Source of the DNA: Stutzerimonas stutzeri RCH2
Lineage (GTDB): Bacteria; Pseudomonadota; Gammaproteobacteria; Pseudomonadales; Pseudomonadaceae
DNA: 64,000 nucleotides
Direction: 5' to 3'
Assembly: GCF_000327065.1 (NCBI RefSeq)
Contig: NC_019936.1
Coordinates: 496,001-560,000, forward strand
Every line of letters starts with the position of its first letter. The first letter of the stretch is position 1. The notes under the pieces are model-generated. The model was not told where the DNA came from and made no database searches. It worked only from the letters and a program-made list of their open reading frames with translations. A program made the position numbers and the translations under genes. Of this stretch, positions 46,287-55,936 are shown piece after piece.

Positions 46287-47360
46287 TCAGGGTTTGATCG
46301 CCACTTTCAGCACACCGTCGCGCTGATTGGCAAACAGGTCGTAGGCGTCGGTGATGTTGTCCAGCGCATATTTATGCGTCACCAGCAGGCCCAGATCGAC
46401 GCGTCCGGACGCGACCACATTGAGCAGCCGCCGCATACGCTCCTTGCCGCCCGGACACAGCGAGGTGACGATCTTGTTGTCACCCAGGCCGGCATGGAAG
46501 GCGCCTAGCGGAATGGTCAGATCGCTGGAGTAGACGCCCAGGCTGGACAAGGTGCCGCCCGGCTTGAGCACGCGCAGGGCGCTCTCGAAGGTCGATTGCA
46601 GGCCCAGCGCTTCGATCGAAGCGTCGGCACCGCGTCCGCTGGTCAGCTTGAGCACCTCGTCCACTACATCGACGTTGCGGAAATTGAGCGTCACATCGGC
46701 GCCCATCTTGCGCGCGATATCCAGGCGCGCATCGACACCGTCGACGGCGATGATGGTACTGGCGCCGCGCAGCTTGGCCCCGGCGGTGGCGCACAGACCG
46801 ATAGGCCCCTGGGCGAAGATCACCACGATGTCGCCGATCTTGATGTTGGCGGCCTCGGCGCCGGCGAAGCCGGTGGACATGATGTCGGGGCACATCAGCA
46901 CCTGCTCGTCGGTCAGACCGTCCGGCACCGGTGCCAGGTTGGCCTGGGCATCGGGCACCAGCACGTACTCGGCCTGGGTGCCGTCGATGGTGTTGCCGAA
47001 GCGCCAGCCGCCCATGGGCTTGTAGCCGTGGCACGAGCAGCCGCCATCCTGCGAGGGAAGGCCGTCCTGGCAGGCGTAGGAGGTGAAACTCGGGCAGATC
47101 GCGCCGGCGATCACCCGCTGGCCTTCCTGATAGCCCTTGACGTTGCTGCCCAGTTTTTCGATGACGCCCACCGGTTCATGACCGATGGTCAGCCCAGCGG
47201 CTACTGGATATTCCCCTTTGAGGATGTGCACATCGGTGCCACAGATGGTGGTCGTGGTGATGCGCAGCAGGGCGTCGTTGGGTCCGATTTCGGGGATGGG
47301 CTTGTCCTGCAGCTCGATACGGCCCGGTTCTACGAACACGGCGGCTTTCATCATGGCCAT
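46287..47360 (-). CDS. Zinc-dependent alcohol dehydrogenase (MDR family)
   Basis: This 357-residue medium-chain dehydrogenase has catalytic-zinc ligands in TTICGTDVHILKGEYP (Cys) and TIGHEPVGVIEKLG (His-Glu), and a Cys-rich lobe segment (PSFTSYACQDGLPSQDGGCS). The cofactor Rossmann fold is VIFAQGPIGLCATAGAKLRG near 191-210. It resembles secondary-alcohol/isopropanol dehydrogenases. ATG 47360 follows AGGAG by 7 bp. It lies between serB and fimX, where, from memory, P. aeruginosa has no such gene, so it is a local insertion. Substrate unknown. Confidence 0.87.
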   Translation of the reverse strand: MAMMKAAVFVEPGRIELQDKPIPEIGPNDALLRITTTTICGTDVHILKGEYPVAAGLTIGHEPVGVIEKLGSNVKGYQEGQRVIAGAICPSFTSYACQDGLPSQDGGCSCHGYKPMGGWRFGNTIDGTQAEYVLVPDAQANLAPVPDGLTDEQVLMCPDIMSTGFAGAEAANIKIGDIVVIFAQGPIGLCATAGAKLRGASTIIAVDGVDARLDIARKMGADVTLNFRNVDVVDEVLKLTSGRGADASIEALGLQSTFESALRVLKPGGTLSSLGVYSSDLTIPLGAFHAGLGDNKIVTSLCPGGKERMRRLLNVVASGRVDLGLLVTHKYALDNITDAYDLFANQRDGVLKVAIKP

Positions 47361-47499
47361 GGTGGGACTCCTTTTGGATTCGAAGGCGTCCAAACACTCT
47401 AGCCCAGCGGCACGTCCGGCGGATGACCGCGGTCAAGCCGCGCTCGATTGGGCGGGGCGCACATGCCGGGGGCTGAACCATGTCAGCCCCGCATCGGAG

Positions 47500-49566
47500 T
47501 TACTCTTCGTCGGAGGAGAAGTCGTAGTCCATCGACTGGCTAGGGCCTTGCAGGTAGTGGCCCTGGATGTAGCTGACGCCGGCTTGCCAAAGCGTGGCGA
47601 GCACGGTGGCGCTTTCGACGAAGGGTACGATGCTCTGCTTCTGCTGCTCGTGCAGATCGGCAAGCAGCGTCTTCAGCGCTTCCTGGTTTTCCTGGCGGGT
47701 GAGGTCCTGGGTGTAGGAACCGTCGACCTTGATGAAGCCGGCGTCGAGGTGCTTGAGCGTATTGAACGGGTTGAGCACGCAGCCGAACTGGGCCAGTCCG
47801 ATATGGCAGCCGAGCCCCCTCAGTCCCTGAGCCAACGCCTTGGCAGGCTTCAGATAAGCCACGGCATCGGCTTCACCGAACTCGAACACCAGTGAGTCGC
47901 CTGGAAGACGCGATGCTTTCAATACCACGCCAAGCCATGGCAGCAGGCTGGGGTCCTGCAGACTGGCGGCGCAAAGGTGCAGGAACAGCCGCGTGCGATG
48001 CCCTTTGGCGCGATGCTCGGCCAACAGCTTGATGGAATTGAGGATTACCCAGCGATCAATCTTGGCGGACAGCCCGACATCGGCAGCGGTGCTGAGAAAC
48101 TCGTTCGGCGGAACCTCTGCTCCCTGCGGGTCGAGCAGGCGCAGGAGAACTTCGTAATGCTCGAAGCTGTCGCCACGCAGGCTGATGATCGGCTGGAACA
48201 GCAAACGAAAACTGTTGTTTTCCAGCGCTTGCCTGAGCATCGCGGCGATGTCGCCACGGTTGGCTGCAGCGGCCAGCTCGTCTGCCGGATCGTAGATCTT
48301 CAGCGCATTGCCGTCGCTCAGTTCGTCAGCGCAGCGATGGGCGCGCTCGATCGCGTCCTGCGCCTTGGCGGTTTTTTCGTCCAGCCCGGCGACGCCGATG
48401 CTCAAGGTTGTCTGCACCGTACGCCCGCCAACATCGAGCAGATGGCCTTCGACCTTGCTCAGCAACTTGCGCAGCTCCGGCTCGGCCAGCTGCGGAATGA
48501 CCCCCGGCTGCAGTACGGTAAAGACGTCGTCGGCGAAGCGAGCCAGCTGGGTTTCGGCGGGGAAGTGGCCGCGTAGCAGAATGGCCAGCTGGTTGAGCAG
48601 CTGGTCGGAATCGGTCAGGCCTATTTCGGCCTGCAATGCAGCGAAGCGATCGATCCGGATATAGGCGAGGCTGGCGGTCTGGCCGGCATTGACGGCGCGC
48701 TCGACGGCGGCATCCATCACCTCGAGAAAACTGTTGCGGTTGAGCAGGCCGGTGACCGGGTCCTGGCTGCTGATCTCGCGCAGTTTCTGCAGTTCGGCGC
48801 TGTCGTTCTCGGCGCGGATGACCACCTGAATGCAGGGTTCGCCGTCATACGCCGCTGGCGAGAAATGCATGCGCGTCTTGAGCGTTTCACCATCGGCACG
48901 AACGCCGCCGCAGGCGAGTTCGGCACTGCCTTCGAGGGTCTGGTAGTTCTTCAGGAATGCCTTGAAGGTGCTCTGATCGCTGCCGCTGATCAGGTCGATC
49001 ATCGGCATGCCTTCGAGGTCTTCCACGTCGGCGTAGCCGAACAGCTCCAGGTAGGCGCGGTTGGCGTAGATATGCATACCGTCATGGACGTAGGCGATGG
49101 CGTCCACGGAGCTGTCGAGCAGCAATTGGCAGCGTTTTTCCGCTTCGCGCAGGGCGACCTCGGCCGAGCGGCGCGCGCGGCGCTCCTCGAGGTTGGCCAG
49201 CTCACGATTGGCCACCAGCAGCAGCCATTCATCCTCACCTTGCGGCAGCGCATCCTGCGCACCGAGCATGAGTGCATCGGTGATCGCTTCGGCATCGTTG
49301 CCAGCGGTCAGCTGGATGATCGGGATGTCCTTGGCCTGCCGGCGGATGGCGGCTATCGCTTCGCTGGGGTCGAGATTTTCGCTCTGCGGTGCGTTGATCA
49401 GCAGGTCCCAGGTCTGTTTCAGGGCTTCAGCCAGATCGTCGCTGGAGGTGAGACGATGCACTCGGGTCGCCTGTCCGGCATTGCGGAAGAGACTGACCAG
49501 TCGCTCGGCTTCGTTCTGCGAGTCTTCGAGGATCAGCAGACGGATGGTTTTCTTTTGCAGGGCCAT
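47500..49566 (-). CDS. fimX: FimX-type c-di-GMP receptor for type IV pili
   Basis: This 688-residue protein has REC-like (about 8-125), PAS (150-260), degenerate GGDEF (about 275-430) and degenerate EAL (435-680) domains, the FimX layout and length. The GGDEF site reads RFADDVF and the EAL site EVLLR, so cyclase and phosphodiesterase activity are unlikely; c-di-GMP binding by the EAL-like domain is expected. In P. aeruginosa FimX localises to a cell pole and promotes pilus assembly and twitching. It matches PA4959 and is followed on the same strand by the dehydrogenase gene. Confidence 0.93.
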   Translation of the reverse strand: MALQKKTIRLLILEDSQNEAERLVSLFRNAGQATRVHRLTSSDDLAEALKQTWDLLINAPQSENLDPSEAIAAIRRQAKDIPIIQLTAGNDAEAITDALMLGAQDALPQGEDEWLLLVANRELANLEERRARRSAEVALREAEKRCQLLLDSSVDAIAYVHDGMHIYANRAYLELFGYADVEDLEGMPMIDLISGSDQSTFKAFLKNYQTLEGSAELACGGVRADGETLKTRMHFSPAAYDGEPCIQVVIRAENDSAELQKLREISSQDPVTGLLNRNSFLEVMDAAVERAVNAGQTASLAYIRIDRFAALQAEIGLTDSDQLLNQLAILLRGHFPAETQLARFADDVFTVLQPGVIPQLAEPELRKLLSKVEGHLLDVGGRTVQTTLSIGVAGLDEKTAKAQDAIERAHRCADELSDGNALKIYDPADELAAAANRGDIAAMLRQALENNSFRLLFQPIISLRGDSFEHYEVLLRLLDPQGAEVPPNEFLSTAADVGLSAKIDRWVILNSIKLLAEHRAKGHRTRLFLHLCAASLQDPSLLPWLGVVLKASRLPGDSLVFEFGEADAVAYLKPAKALAQGLRGLGCHIGLAQFGCVLNPFNTLKHLDAGFIKVDGSYTQDLTRQENQEALKTLLADLHEQQKQSIVPFVESATVLATLWQAGVSYIQGHYLQGPSQSMDYDFSSDEE

Positions 49567-49627
49567 GGCAACAGCTTAAGTGCGCGCCGAGAGGGCGCGG
49601 GCAGGCAAGAATGCGAGAGTCGGCAAT

Positions 49628-51469
49628 CTACAGCGACTTCCAGAGTGAGTCAAAATCTTCATCCCCGCTCGTCGTGTGGCCTTTCCAGCCTGTGACGGGG
49701 GTCTCTCGCCCTGAAGAGGCCTGTCCGATGGTGCGGTATTCGAACTGGTTGTAGTTGCCCGTGCTGGCCCGGCGGCGGTCCAGTACGGCGCGCTGTTCCT
49801 CACCGTTACGGTTGATCTGCACCTTGTGACCTTCCTGGAACGGCAGGCGCGGGGCGATCAGCATCGCCGGCTGGGATATCGCTGCGATCTCCGGCAACAG
49901 CAGGGCCCGGAGGTATTCGCTGCCCTGATCCACCTTGCGCAGCAGGCGCAGGCCGCATGGCTGGGCGTGGGGAGCGATCAGCTGGACGCCCATCTGGGTG
50001 CTGCCGCCGCGGACCTGACGAATCCAGCGCACCACGGCAATGCTCCAGCTCTGCGCGGCGCCTTCGCGCAACCCCAGTAGCTCGCCGGCCTGTAACTGGC
50101 TCGGTACTTCCCCCTCCCAGGCCAGGCAGTAGCCGCCGGGGCTGTGGTCCACGAGCTGGATTTGGTAGATGGGATAGCTCTCGGTTGTGGTAGAGCGCTG
50201 AGATGCTGCGCTAGCGGCTGCCTTTGCGCGGGTTGCAGGCGCTGGGCGAGGAAGGTCGGGTCTGACGAACTCGATGTGGTCATGCATCGGCAGCAGCTCG
50301 GCGCTACTGCTTTGCGCATCGAAAGCATTGGCCCAGACGTCCGCCGCGCCATTGTGCAGCTTGAAGACTGCGCAATTGGAGCTGTGCGGCAGCTCGAGCA
50401 CCTCGTTGAACGGCCGTTGACCGGCAAGCTCGTAGTGCAGTGCAGTCATGCCGATACACAGGGTCATCGTGCCTTGAGCCGGAATGCGCTGGAAGGTGCG
50501 CTCGGAAATGGCACCCCAGGCCGAGCTCAGATGGCGCAGCAGGTCGTCATCCAGCCCGGTTGCCGCGGGAAGACGCGTCAGCTGACGGTTGTCGGCGGCC
50601 AGTCGCAGATGCTCGTCGATGACCTCGACCAGCATCGAGGTATCGATACCGAGCAGGTTCTGCTGATCGCGGTCGGGAAACAGTGACCGGTAGCGCGGCG
50701 CTCCATCGACTACTGGCGAGAACAGGAACAGGCTGCTCGGCACGCTGGCAACCTGAACACTGGCCATTGCGCTCCACGCCTCTAGCGCAGCAGCGAGTTT
50801 GACGATGCTCTGCTGGCGCATCTGGTTGCAGCGGGCACAGCCGAGCAGCAGCGAAGCCAGGTAGATCTGCTCCGCGCTCAGTCCCTGGGCATGGCGCGCC
50901 AGCGGATCGCGGATGAGAAGGCGCTCGGTTCCCTGCTCGACTGCCAGCTGGTAAAGCTGATGCAGTTCGAGCCACAGGCCGGGAGCGGCCGGACCATAGA
51001 GTTGCGTGGAGCGGATCAGTAGAGCGCCCAAGCTGTGTATGGCGCGCTGCAGGGCAACCGAAAGCAGCTGCTGGCGGTCCCGCTCGGGTTGCGCGACCAC
51101 GCGCACGACGATCAGCTTGTAACCGACGGCAAGGTGGTTCTGCAGCGCCTGGCAGAGCCCCGCAACCTTGCGTGGTCGCTCACTGAGGACGATAGGCTGG
51201 TTGACGTAGTGCTTTTCCAGCTGTGTGCAGACGAAATGAACGTCCGGCCGCAGCAGCTCGAGCAACTGCAGGCGCGTTTCCGAGGCGATGCGTAACTGGT
51301 TGAGCTCGATCAGCGCCTGATAGAGCTGTCGCGCGGTTTCGCCGATGTTGGCCTTGGGCAACCCGGCAAGCCAGCCTGCCACCCCGCGAACGCTGGCGTC
51401 GCAGAAGGACAGGCTCTGCCGAGTCGGTGCGGGTGCGCGCAACAGCAGATGGTGGCTCTGTCTATCCAA
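49628..51469 (-). CDS. Large PilZ-like protein next to fimX
   Basis: This 613-residue cytosolic protein is helix-rich in residues 1-400 with no domain I can name. Residues about 425-530 look like a PilZ-type barrel: IYQIQLVDHSPGGYCLAWEG (cf. D/NxSxxG), GELLGLREG, WSIAVVRWIRQV and STQMGVQLIA. The RxxxR c-di-GMP arm typical of PilZ is not evident. It corresponds by position to PA4958 and lies 61 bp upstream of fimX on the same strand, so a role in FimX/pilus or c-di-GMP control is plausible. ATG 51469; 153 bp of non-coding sequence lie between this gene and psd. Confidence 0.65.
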   Translation of the reverse strand: MDRQSHHLLLRAPAPTRQSLSFCDASVRGVAGWLAGLPKANIGETARQLYQALIELNQLRIASETRLQLLELLRPDVHFVCTQLEKHYVNQPIVLSERPRKVAGLCQALQNHLAVGYKLIVVRVVAQPERDRQQLLSVALQRAIHSLGALLIRSTQLYGPAAPGLWLELHQLYQLAVEQGTERLLIRDPLARHAQGLSAEQIYLASLLLGCARCNQMRQQSIVKLAAALEAWSAMASVQVASVPSSLFLFSPVVDGAPRYRSLFPDRDQQNLLGIDTSMLVEVIDEHLRLAADNRQLTRLPAATGLDDDLLRHLSSAWGAISERTFQRIPAQGTMTLCIGMTALHYELAGQRPFNEVLELPHSSNCAVFKLHNGAADVWANAFDAQSSSAELLPMHDHIEFVRPDLPRPAPATRAKAAASAASQRSTTTESYPIYQIQLVDHSPGGYCLAWEGEVPSQLQAGELLGLREGAAQSWSIAVVRWIRQVRGGSTQMGVQLIAPHAQPCGLRLLRKVDQGSEYLRALLLPEIAAISQPAMLIAPRLPFQEGHKVQINRNGEEQRAVLDRRRASTGNYNQFEYRTIGQASSGRETPVTGWKGHTTSGDEDFDSLWKSL

Positions 51470-51622
51470 AACGGGAGGGCTCCGCGGCGGCTCAGGGCAT
51501 AGGTAAATGTGAACTCTATCAATATCTGCCGCGCAGGGCAGGACTAAATGATGGCTCAGTGATATTACCCGACATTCGGCACCCGTCGACTACCGAATTG
51601 TCGCGCCAGCCCGCTGGCTGGG

Positions 51623-52522
51623 TTAGCTCAGCTCCGTTGGTTCGATCAGCGCGCTGGTCGAAATGGCCTCGGCCTGTCCCAGCGCTTCGCCCATGCAGAC
51701 CGGGCTCAGCGGGCCCAGCTGTTCGGCCCAGCGCACCTGGTCCGGGCCGAACAGCAGAATGACGGTGGAGCCCAGCTTGAAGCGGCCCATCTCCGCACCC
51801 TTCTCCAAGTGAATGGGCGCGCGCGCCGCTTCGTCGTAGCGGACGGTCTTCAAGGTGCGCTTGGGCGGCGTGACCAGGCCGGCCCAGACGGTTTCGATAC
51901 TGGCGACGATCATGGCGCCGACCAGCACCATGGCCATGGGGCCATGCTCGGTGTCGAACAGGCAGACCACCCGTTCGTTGCGTGCGAACAGTTCCGGTAC
52001 GCCCTGGGCGGTGACGGTATTGACCGAGAAGATCCGCCCCGGCACATAGACCATTTCGCGCAGCGTTCCGCTGACCGGCATATGTACGCGGTGGTAATCC
52101 TTGGGCGAAAGATAGACGGTGGCAAAAGCGCCGCCCATGAAAGGCGCAGCGCGCTCGTGATCACCGCCGAGCAGTTCCATGGCGCTGAAGCTGTGACCCT
52201 TGGCCTGGAAGATACGGCCCTGCTCGATTTGTCCGAGCTGACTGATGGCACCGTCGCAAGGGTTGAGAATCGCACCGGGGGTCGTGTCCAGCGGGCGGGC
52301 GCCGTCCTTCAGCGCGCGGGTGAAGAAGGCGTTGAAGTGCTCGTATGCGGTGGGCTCTTCGGTTTGCGCTTCGCGCATGTCGACCTGGAAATGGCGCACG
52401 AACCACTTGATGAAGGTGTTCTTCACCCAGGGCAAGCGGCATTCGGCCAGGCATCCGGCCAGGCGCGAGATGAGGTGATGCGGCAGCACGTATTGGCTGA
52501 TGACGAACAAGCGATCTTTCAT
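51623..52522 (-). CDS. psd: Phosphatidylserine decarboxylase proenzyme
   Basis: This 299-residue proenzyme makes phosphatidylethanolamine at the inner membrane. The self-cleavage motif LGST occurs at residues 250-253 (cleavage before Ser252, which becomes the pyruvoyl group). [20 protein letters not shown], with the catalytic His, lies near 141-160. ATG 52522 follows AAGG and gives [16 protein letters not shown]; an ATG five codons earlier would overlap the rhdA stop. It lies 11 bp after rhdA on the same strand, as in P. aeruginosa. Confidence 0.96.
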   Translation of the reverse strand: MKDRLFVISQYVLPHHLISRLAGCLAECRLPWVKNTFIKWFVRHFQVDMREAQTEEPTAYEHFNAFFTRALKDGARPLDTTPGAILNPCDGAISQLGQIEQGRIFQAKGHSFSAMELLGGDHERAAPFMGGAFATVYLSPKDYHRVHMPVSGTLREMVYVPGRIFSVNTVTAQGVPELFARNERVVCLFDTEHGPMAMVLVGAMIVASIETVWAGLVTPPKRTLKTVRYDEAARAPIHLEKGAEMGRFKLGSTVILLFGPDQVRWAEQLGPLSPVCMGEALGQAEAISTSALIEPTELS

Positions 52523-52533
52523 GTTTGACCTTT

Positions 52534-53349
52534 TCATTGCTGCACCGGGGTGTCAGGCAGATTGCCCCATTCGGACCAAGAGCCGGCATAGCCTTTGACG
52601 CGGGGATAGCCCAGGGCCTTGGCCAGCAAATAGGTGAGGCCAGAGCGGTGGTGTGTCTGGCAGTGGGTGATGATTTCCTTCTCCGCAACGATACCAAGCG
52701 CCTGCAGCTGTTCGGCGATGTCTTCACGGATGCGTAGTGCGCGGGCGGGATCCATGGCGGCAGTCCACTCGAAGTTGATCGCGCCCGGAATATGCCCGCC
52801 ACGTGCGGCGAAGAGTTTCTCGCCGCGGTATTCCGCCGGTGAGCGCGCATCCCAGATCACCAGATCCTCGGCGCCGAGACGGCTTTCGATATAGGTGCGG
52901 GTTGCGGTGGGGGCATCGTCCAGCGCCAGGCTCGGTGAGCCGGATGCCGCTGCGGGCACTTCCTGAGTCAGCGGGCGCGCTTCCTCCAGCCAGGCGCGCA
53001 GCCCGCCGTTGAGGTAGTGATAGCGATGATGGCCAATGACGTCGAGTAGCCAGATGAAACGTCCCGCCCAGCCGCCGCCTTCGTCGTCGTACACCACGTA
53101 GACGGCATCGGCCCGATGGCCCAGTGCGCCGAACAGTCGCTCCAATTGAGCCTGCGGCGGAAGCAGGCCGGGTGCCGGTGGCTGGCCGAGCTGAGTCTGT
53201 TTGGGATCGACGAAGCGAGCGCCAGGCAGATGGCCTTCGGCGTAACGCGAAGCACTGGTCAGGTCGACCAGGATCAGCTCGGGCGCATCGAGGCGCGGGG
53301 CGAGGTCGGCGGGCTCGATCACCAGCGGCAGGTTGGAAAAGGCGGACAC
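52534..53349 (-). CDS. rhdA: Thiosulfate sulfurtransferase (rhodanese)
   Basis: This 271-residue two-domain rhodanese transfers sulfane sulfur from thiosulfate to acceptors such as cyanide. Its active-site loop CQTHHRS has Cys at residue 230, exactly the RhdA type described in Azotobacter vinelandii and matching PA4956. The inactive N-terminal domain shows [18 protein letters not shown]; the C-terminal one shows [13 protein letters not shown] and [11 protein letters not shown]. The pairing with psd is conserved in pseudomonads. It starts at 53349 and lies 47 bp after the HDOD gene. Confidence 0.95.
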   Translation of the reverse strand: MSAFSNLPLVIEPADLAPRLDAPELILVDLTSASRYAEGHLPGARFVDPKQTQLGQPPAPGLLPPQAQLERLFGALGHRADAVYVVYDDEGGGWAGRFIWLLDVIGHHRYHYLNGGLRAWLEEARPLTQEVPAAASGSPSLALDDAPTATRTYIESRLGAEDLVIWDARSPAEYRGEKLFAARGGHIPGAINFEWTAAMDPARALRIREDIAEQLQALGIVAEKEIITHCQTHHRSGLTYLLAKALGYPRVKGYAGSWSEWGNLPDTPVQQ

Positions 53350-53396
53350 GGCAGGCCTCGACTAGTCGTAGAAGAGGCGAAGTCTAGCGAAAAAGC

Positions 53397-54911
53397 TCAG
53401 GCCCCGCGCCTGCTGAAAAGGCTCAATGCGCGCTCGATGCACTGGGATGTTTTAGCGAATGTTTGCAGCGTCGCATCGGCAATGGCTGCGCCGTTCTGGT
53501 CGGCAACGATCAGCATCAACACGCGGCCGTCGATGCCCAGCGAGCGCAACAGCAGGTGCTCTCCGGCGAACAGGGCCTTCAGCGTGCCCGGCAGCAACGC
53601 GGAGAACTGCGCCATATTGGCTGGCTGAAGGCGCAGTTGTGCGGGCTTCTCCAGCAGTCGGCGCAGTATCTGGCTTTGTTCCGCGGCCAGGGTCAGTCGC
53701 GCGGCATCGCCCGGCAGACCGACACATTGCTGGGCGACGAGACGATTCTGCTTGCGATCGACCAGCATGATCAGCGAACGCTGCAGGCCGGCGCAGGTCA
53801 GCGCCTGGCTGGCACTGGCGGTCAGTTGCAGTACGTTGCTGAATGGAGTTGGCTCACTGAGCAGCCGACGACAGTGCTCACGCCATTCGGCGAGTTCGGC
53901 TTGGTTGGGAGCGGGAGCCGGGCGCAGTGTCTGGAAACGGCTTCCGGTTGGCCACAGCAACCCCTGGGCCGGATGCCAGAGATCGGTTCGGCCGAACTCG
54001 CGCGCGTTGATCACGGCCTGCTGGTGCACCATCTGCTGCAGTTCGCCCAGCGGAACCTGCAGATACAAGCCGGCCAGCCGCTGCCAGCGCAAACTGTGCA
54101 CGCCTCCCCAGCTGTGATGCGATGACAGCGCCAGGCCATTGGCCAGGACGATGGTGTTGCTCGGCAGGGTCACCCAGCGGCGCAGATCCGGGTCGGCATC
54201 GAGCATCTGCTGCTGATGCAGGGGGTGCTCGTTGTCGCGGGCGATATGCAGCGCCTTGATCAGCATGCGTCGATCACCGCCGAGCAGACGGTAGCCCTGG
54301 ACGACCCAATCCGGCAGGCGCCAGTGCTCGGCGAGTTTGAGGAACAACTCCAGCAGCGGCACTCCGAGCAGTTCGCGCTCGACACGGCTGGCCGGCTCGC
54401 CCTTGACCAGTACCCGCTGCTCCCAGCTATCGAGCAGGTGCGGAAAGGCCCCGACCAGCGCCCAGGCGGGGGCGAGGAACAGCAGGCTGCCCCAGTGGAT
54501 GTCCTGCCAGAGTCTTGCCAGTCGCGCGGCGAACAAACCGTTGGCCTGCTGACTGGCGTGGCGGCTGATCAGCACCAGTTGGCGCAGCGGCTGCGGCATC
54601 GCATCGGCTTCCATCGCGGGAATGCGCGCCAGCAGGACTTCCGCGCGTTGCAGGCCAATGCGGCTGAGCGCCACTTCCAGGCTCTCGGCAGGCTGCCCAT
54701 CACCAATGCCGCGGTTAGCTTCCTGTATGAAGCGCAGCGCCAGCACCGGGCTGTCCTGAATCAGTTCGGCAATCTGCCGCATCGACTTGCTGCTGTCGCG
54801 CAGCGCCAGGCGCACCTTGCCATGAACGGCGGCGAATGCTGGCAGCGGAGCATCATCGAGAAGCTTGATCCAGGCGGGTATGGTGCGGGGTAACTGTGGT
54901 GTGGTGGTCAT
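53397..54911 (-). CDS. HDOD-domain protein
   Basis: This 504-residue protein has an N-terminal HDOD domain (about 15-230: LPAFAAVHGKVRLALRDSSK, ELIQDSPVLALRFIQEAN, ALSRIGLQRAEVLL), the HD-related output fold without its metal residues. Its C-terminal 150 residues look GAF-like (FSNVLQLTASASQAL, IMLVDRKQNRLVAQQCVGLP). HDOD proteins act in signalling; no specific role can be assigned. It corresponds to PA4955 and is divergent from motA, with a 164-bp shared upstream region. Confidence 0.8.
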   Translation of the reverse strand: MTTTPQLPRTIPAWIKLLDDAPLPAFAAVHGKVRLALRDSSKSMRQIAELIQDSPVLALRFIQEANRGIGDGQPAESLEVALSRIGLQRAEVLLARIPAMEADAMPQPLRQLVLISRHASQQANGLFAARLARLWQDIHWGSLLFLAPAWALVGAFPHLLDSWEQRVLVKGEPASRVERELLGVPLLELFLKLAEHWRLPDWVVQGYRLLGGDRRMLIKALHIARDNEHPLHQQQMLDADPDLRRWVTLPSNTIVLANGLALSSHHSWGGVHSLRWQRLAGLYLQVPLGELQQMVHQQAVINAREFGRTDLWHPAQGLLWPTGSRFQTLRPAPAPNQAELAEWREHCRRLLSEPTPFSNVLQLTASASQALTCAGLQRSLIMLVDRKQNRLVAQQCVGLPGDAARLTLAAEQSQILRRLLEKPAQLRLQPANMAQFSALLPGTLKALFAGEHLLLRSLGIDGRVLMLIVADQNGAAIADATLQTFAKTSQCIERALSLFSRRGA

Positions 54912-54940
54912 GACCGAACTGGCTTTTCATCGGGATGGCC

Positions 54941-54967
54941 TTTAGTCTGGCGCAAAAGTTCCGATAA
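54941..54967 (+). promoter_or_regulatory. Candidate FliA (sigma-28) promoter for motAB
   Basis: TTTAG at 54941-54945 (consensus TAAAG) is followed after exactly 14 bp by TCCGATAA at 54960-54967 (consensus GCCGATAA). The spacing and seven of eight -10 bases match the flagellar sigma-28 promoter. It lies about 109 bp upstream of the motA ATG, in the divergent region with the HDOD gene. Flagellar motor genes are commonly FliA-controlled in pseudomonads. Confidence 0.5.
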
Positions 54968-55075
54968 CCAGAACAATTCTTCCAACATTCCTTCTGCAAG
55001 GCCGTCTGGCGGCGATTCAGGGCGGTTTCTGCCTGCGGTCCGGACAGCTCGTAACCAGGTTTCAGACGTACCTCT

Positions 55076-55927
55076 ATGGTCAAAATCATCGGCATCATCG
55101 TCGTGTTCGCCAGCGTGCTGGGCGGGTTCGTTCTCTCTGGCGGCAAGATCGGCGCGCTCATCCATCCATTCGAGGTGATGATCATCGGCGGTGCGGCGCT
55201 GGGTGGCTTTCTGCAGGCCAACCCCGCCAGTACCACCATGCTGGTGTTCAAGAAGTCGCTGAAGATGTTCAGCACACGCTTCACCCATGCCTATTACCTG
55301 GAAGTGCTCAGCCTGCTCTACTCGATTCTCAACAAGAGTCGCCGTGAAGGCATGATGGCGATCGAGGCCGATCTGGAAGATCCGGCCGCGAGCCCGCTGT
55401 TCAGCAAGTACCCTGGCTTCCTGCAGGACGAGCGGATGACCGCCTTCACCTGTGATTACCTGCGCATCATGTCGTCGGGCAACATGGCGCCCCACGAACT
55501 CGAAGGCCTGTTCGACATGGAACTGAACAGCCTGAAAGAAGAACTCGAACATCCCTCCCATGCCGTCGCCAAGGTGGCGGACGGCCTGCCTGCGATGGGT
55601 ATCGTCGCGGCGGTACTGGGCATCGTGATCACCATGTCGATCCTCGCCGAGGCGGATAACGCGATGATTGGTTACAAGGTCGGTTCGGCGCTGGTCGGTA
55701 CGTTCCTCGGTATTCTTGCCTCCTATGGCTTCTTCGGGCCGCTGGCCGCGGCCCTGGAGCACGACGCCAAGGAAGAGCTGAACGTTTACGAGGCGATCAA
55801 GGCAACGCTGGTCGCTTCGGCATCCGGCATGCCGCCGACCCTGGCCGTCGAGTTCGGGCGCAAGGTTCTTTATCCGGCGCACCGCCCGAGCTTCGCCGAG
55901 CTCGAGCAAGCCATGCGCGGCAGCTAA
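55076..55927 (+). CDS. motA: Flagellar motor stator protein MotA
   Basis: This 283-residue inner-membrane proton-channel subunit has four membrane segments: residues 2-20 (VKIIGIIVVFASVLGGFVLS), 31-50, then VADGLPAMGIVAAVLGIVIT near 168-187 and VGSALVGTFLGILASYGFFG near 201-220. The two conserved prolines (LPAMGI and GPLAAAL region) and the long cytoplasmic loop that contacts FliG are in place. ATG 55076. motB begins 9 bp downstream. A sigma-28-like site lies upstream. Confidence 0.96.
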   Translation: MVKIIGIIVVFASVLGGFVLSGGKIGALIHPFEVMIIGGAALGGFLQANPASTTMLVFKKSLKMFSTRFTHAYYLEVLSLLYSILNKSRREGMMAIEADLEDPAASPLFSKYPGFLQDERMTAFTCDYLRIMSSGNMAPHELEGLFDMELNSLKEELEHPSHAVAKVADGLPAMGIVAAVLGIVITMSILAEADNAMIGYKVGSALVGTFLGILASYGFFGPLAAALEHDAKEELNVYEAIKATLVASASGMPPTLAVEFGRKVLYPAHRPSFAELEQAMRGS

Positions 55928-55936
55928 AGGTTCGCC

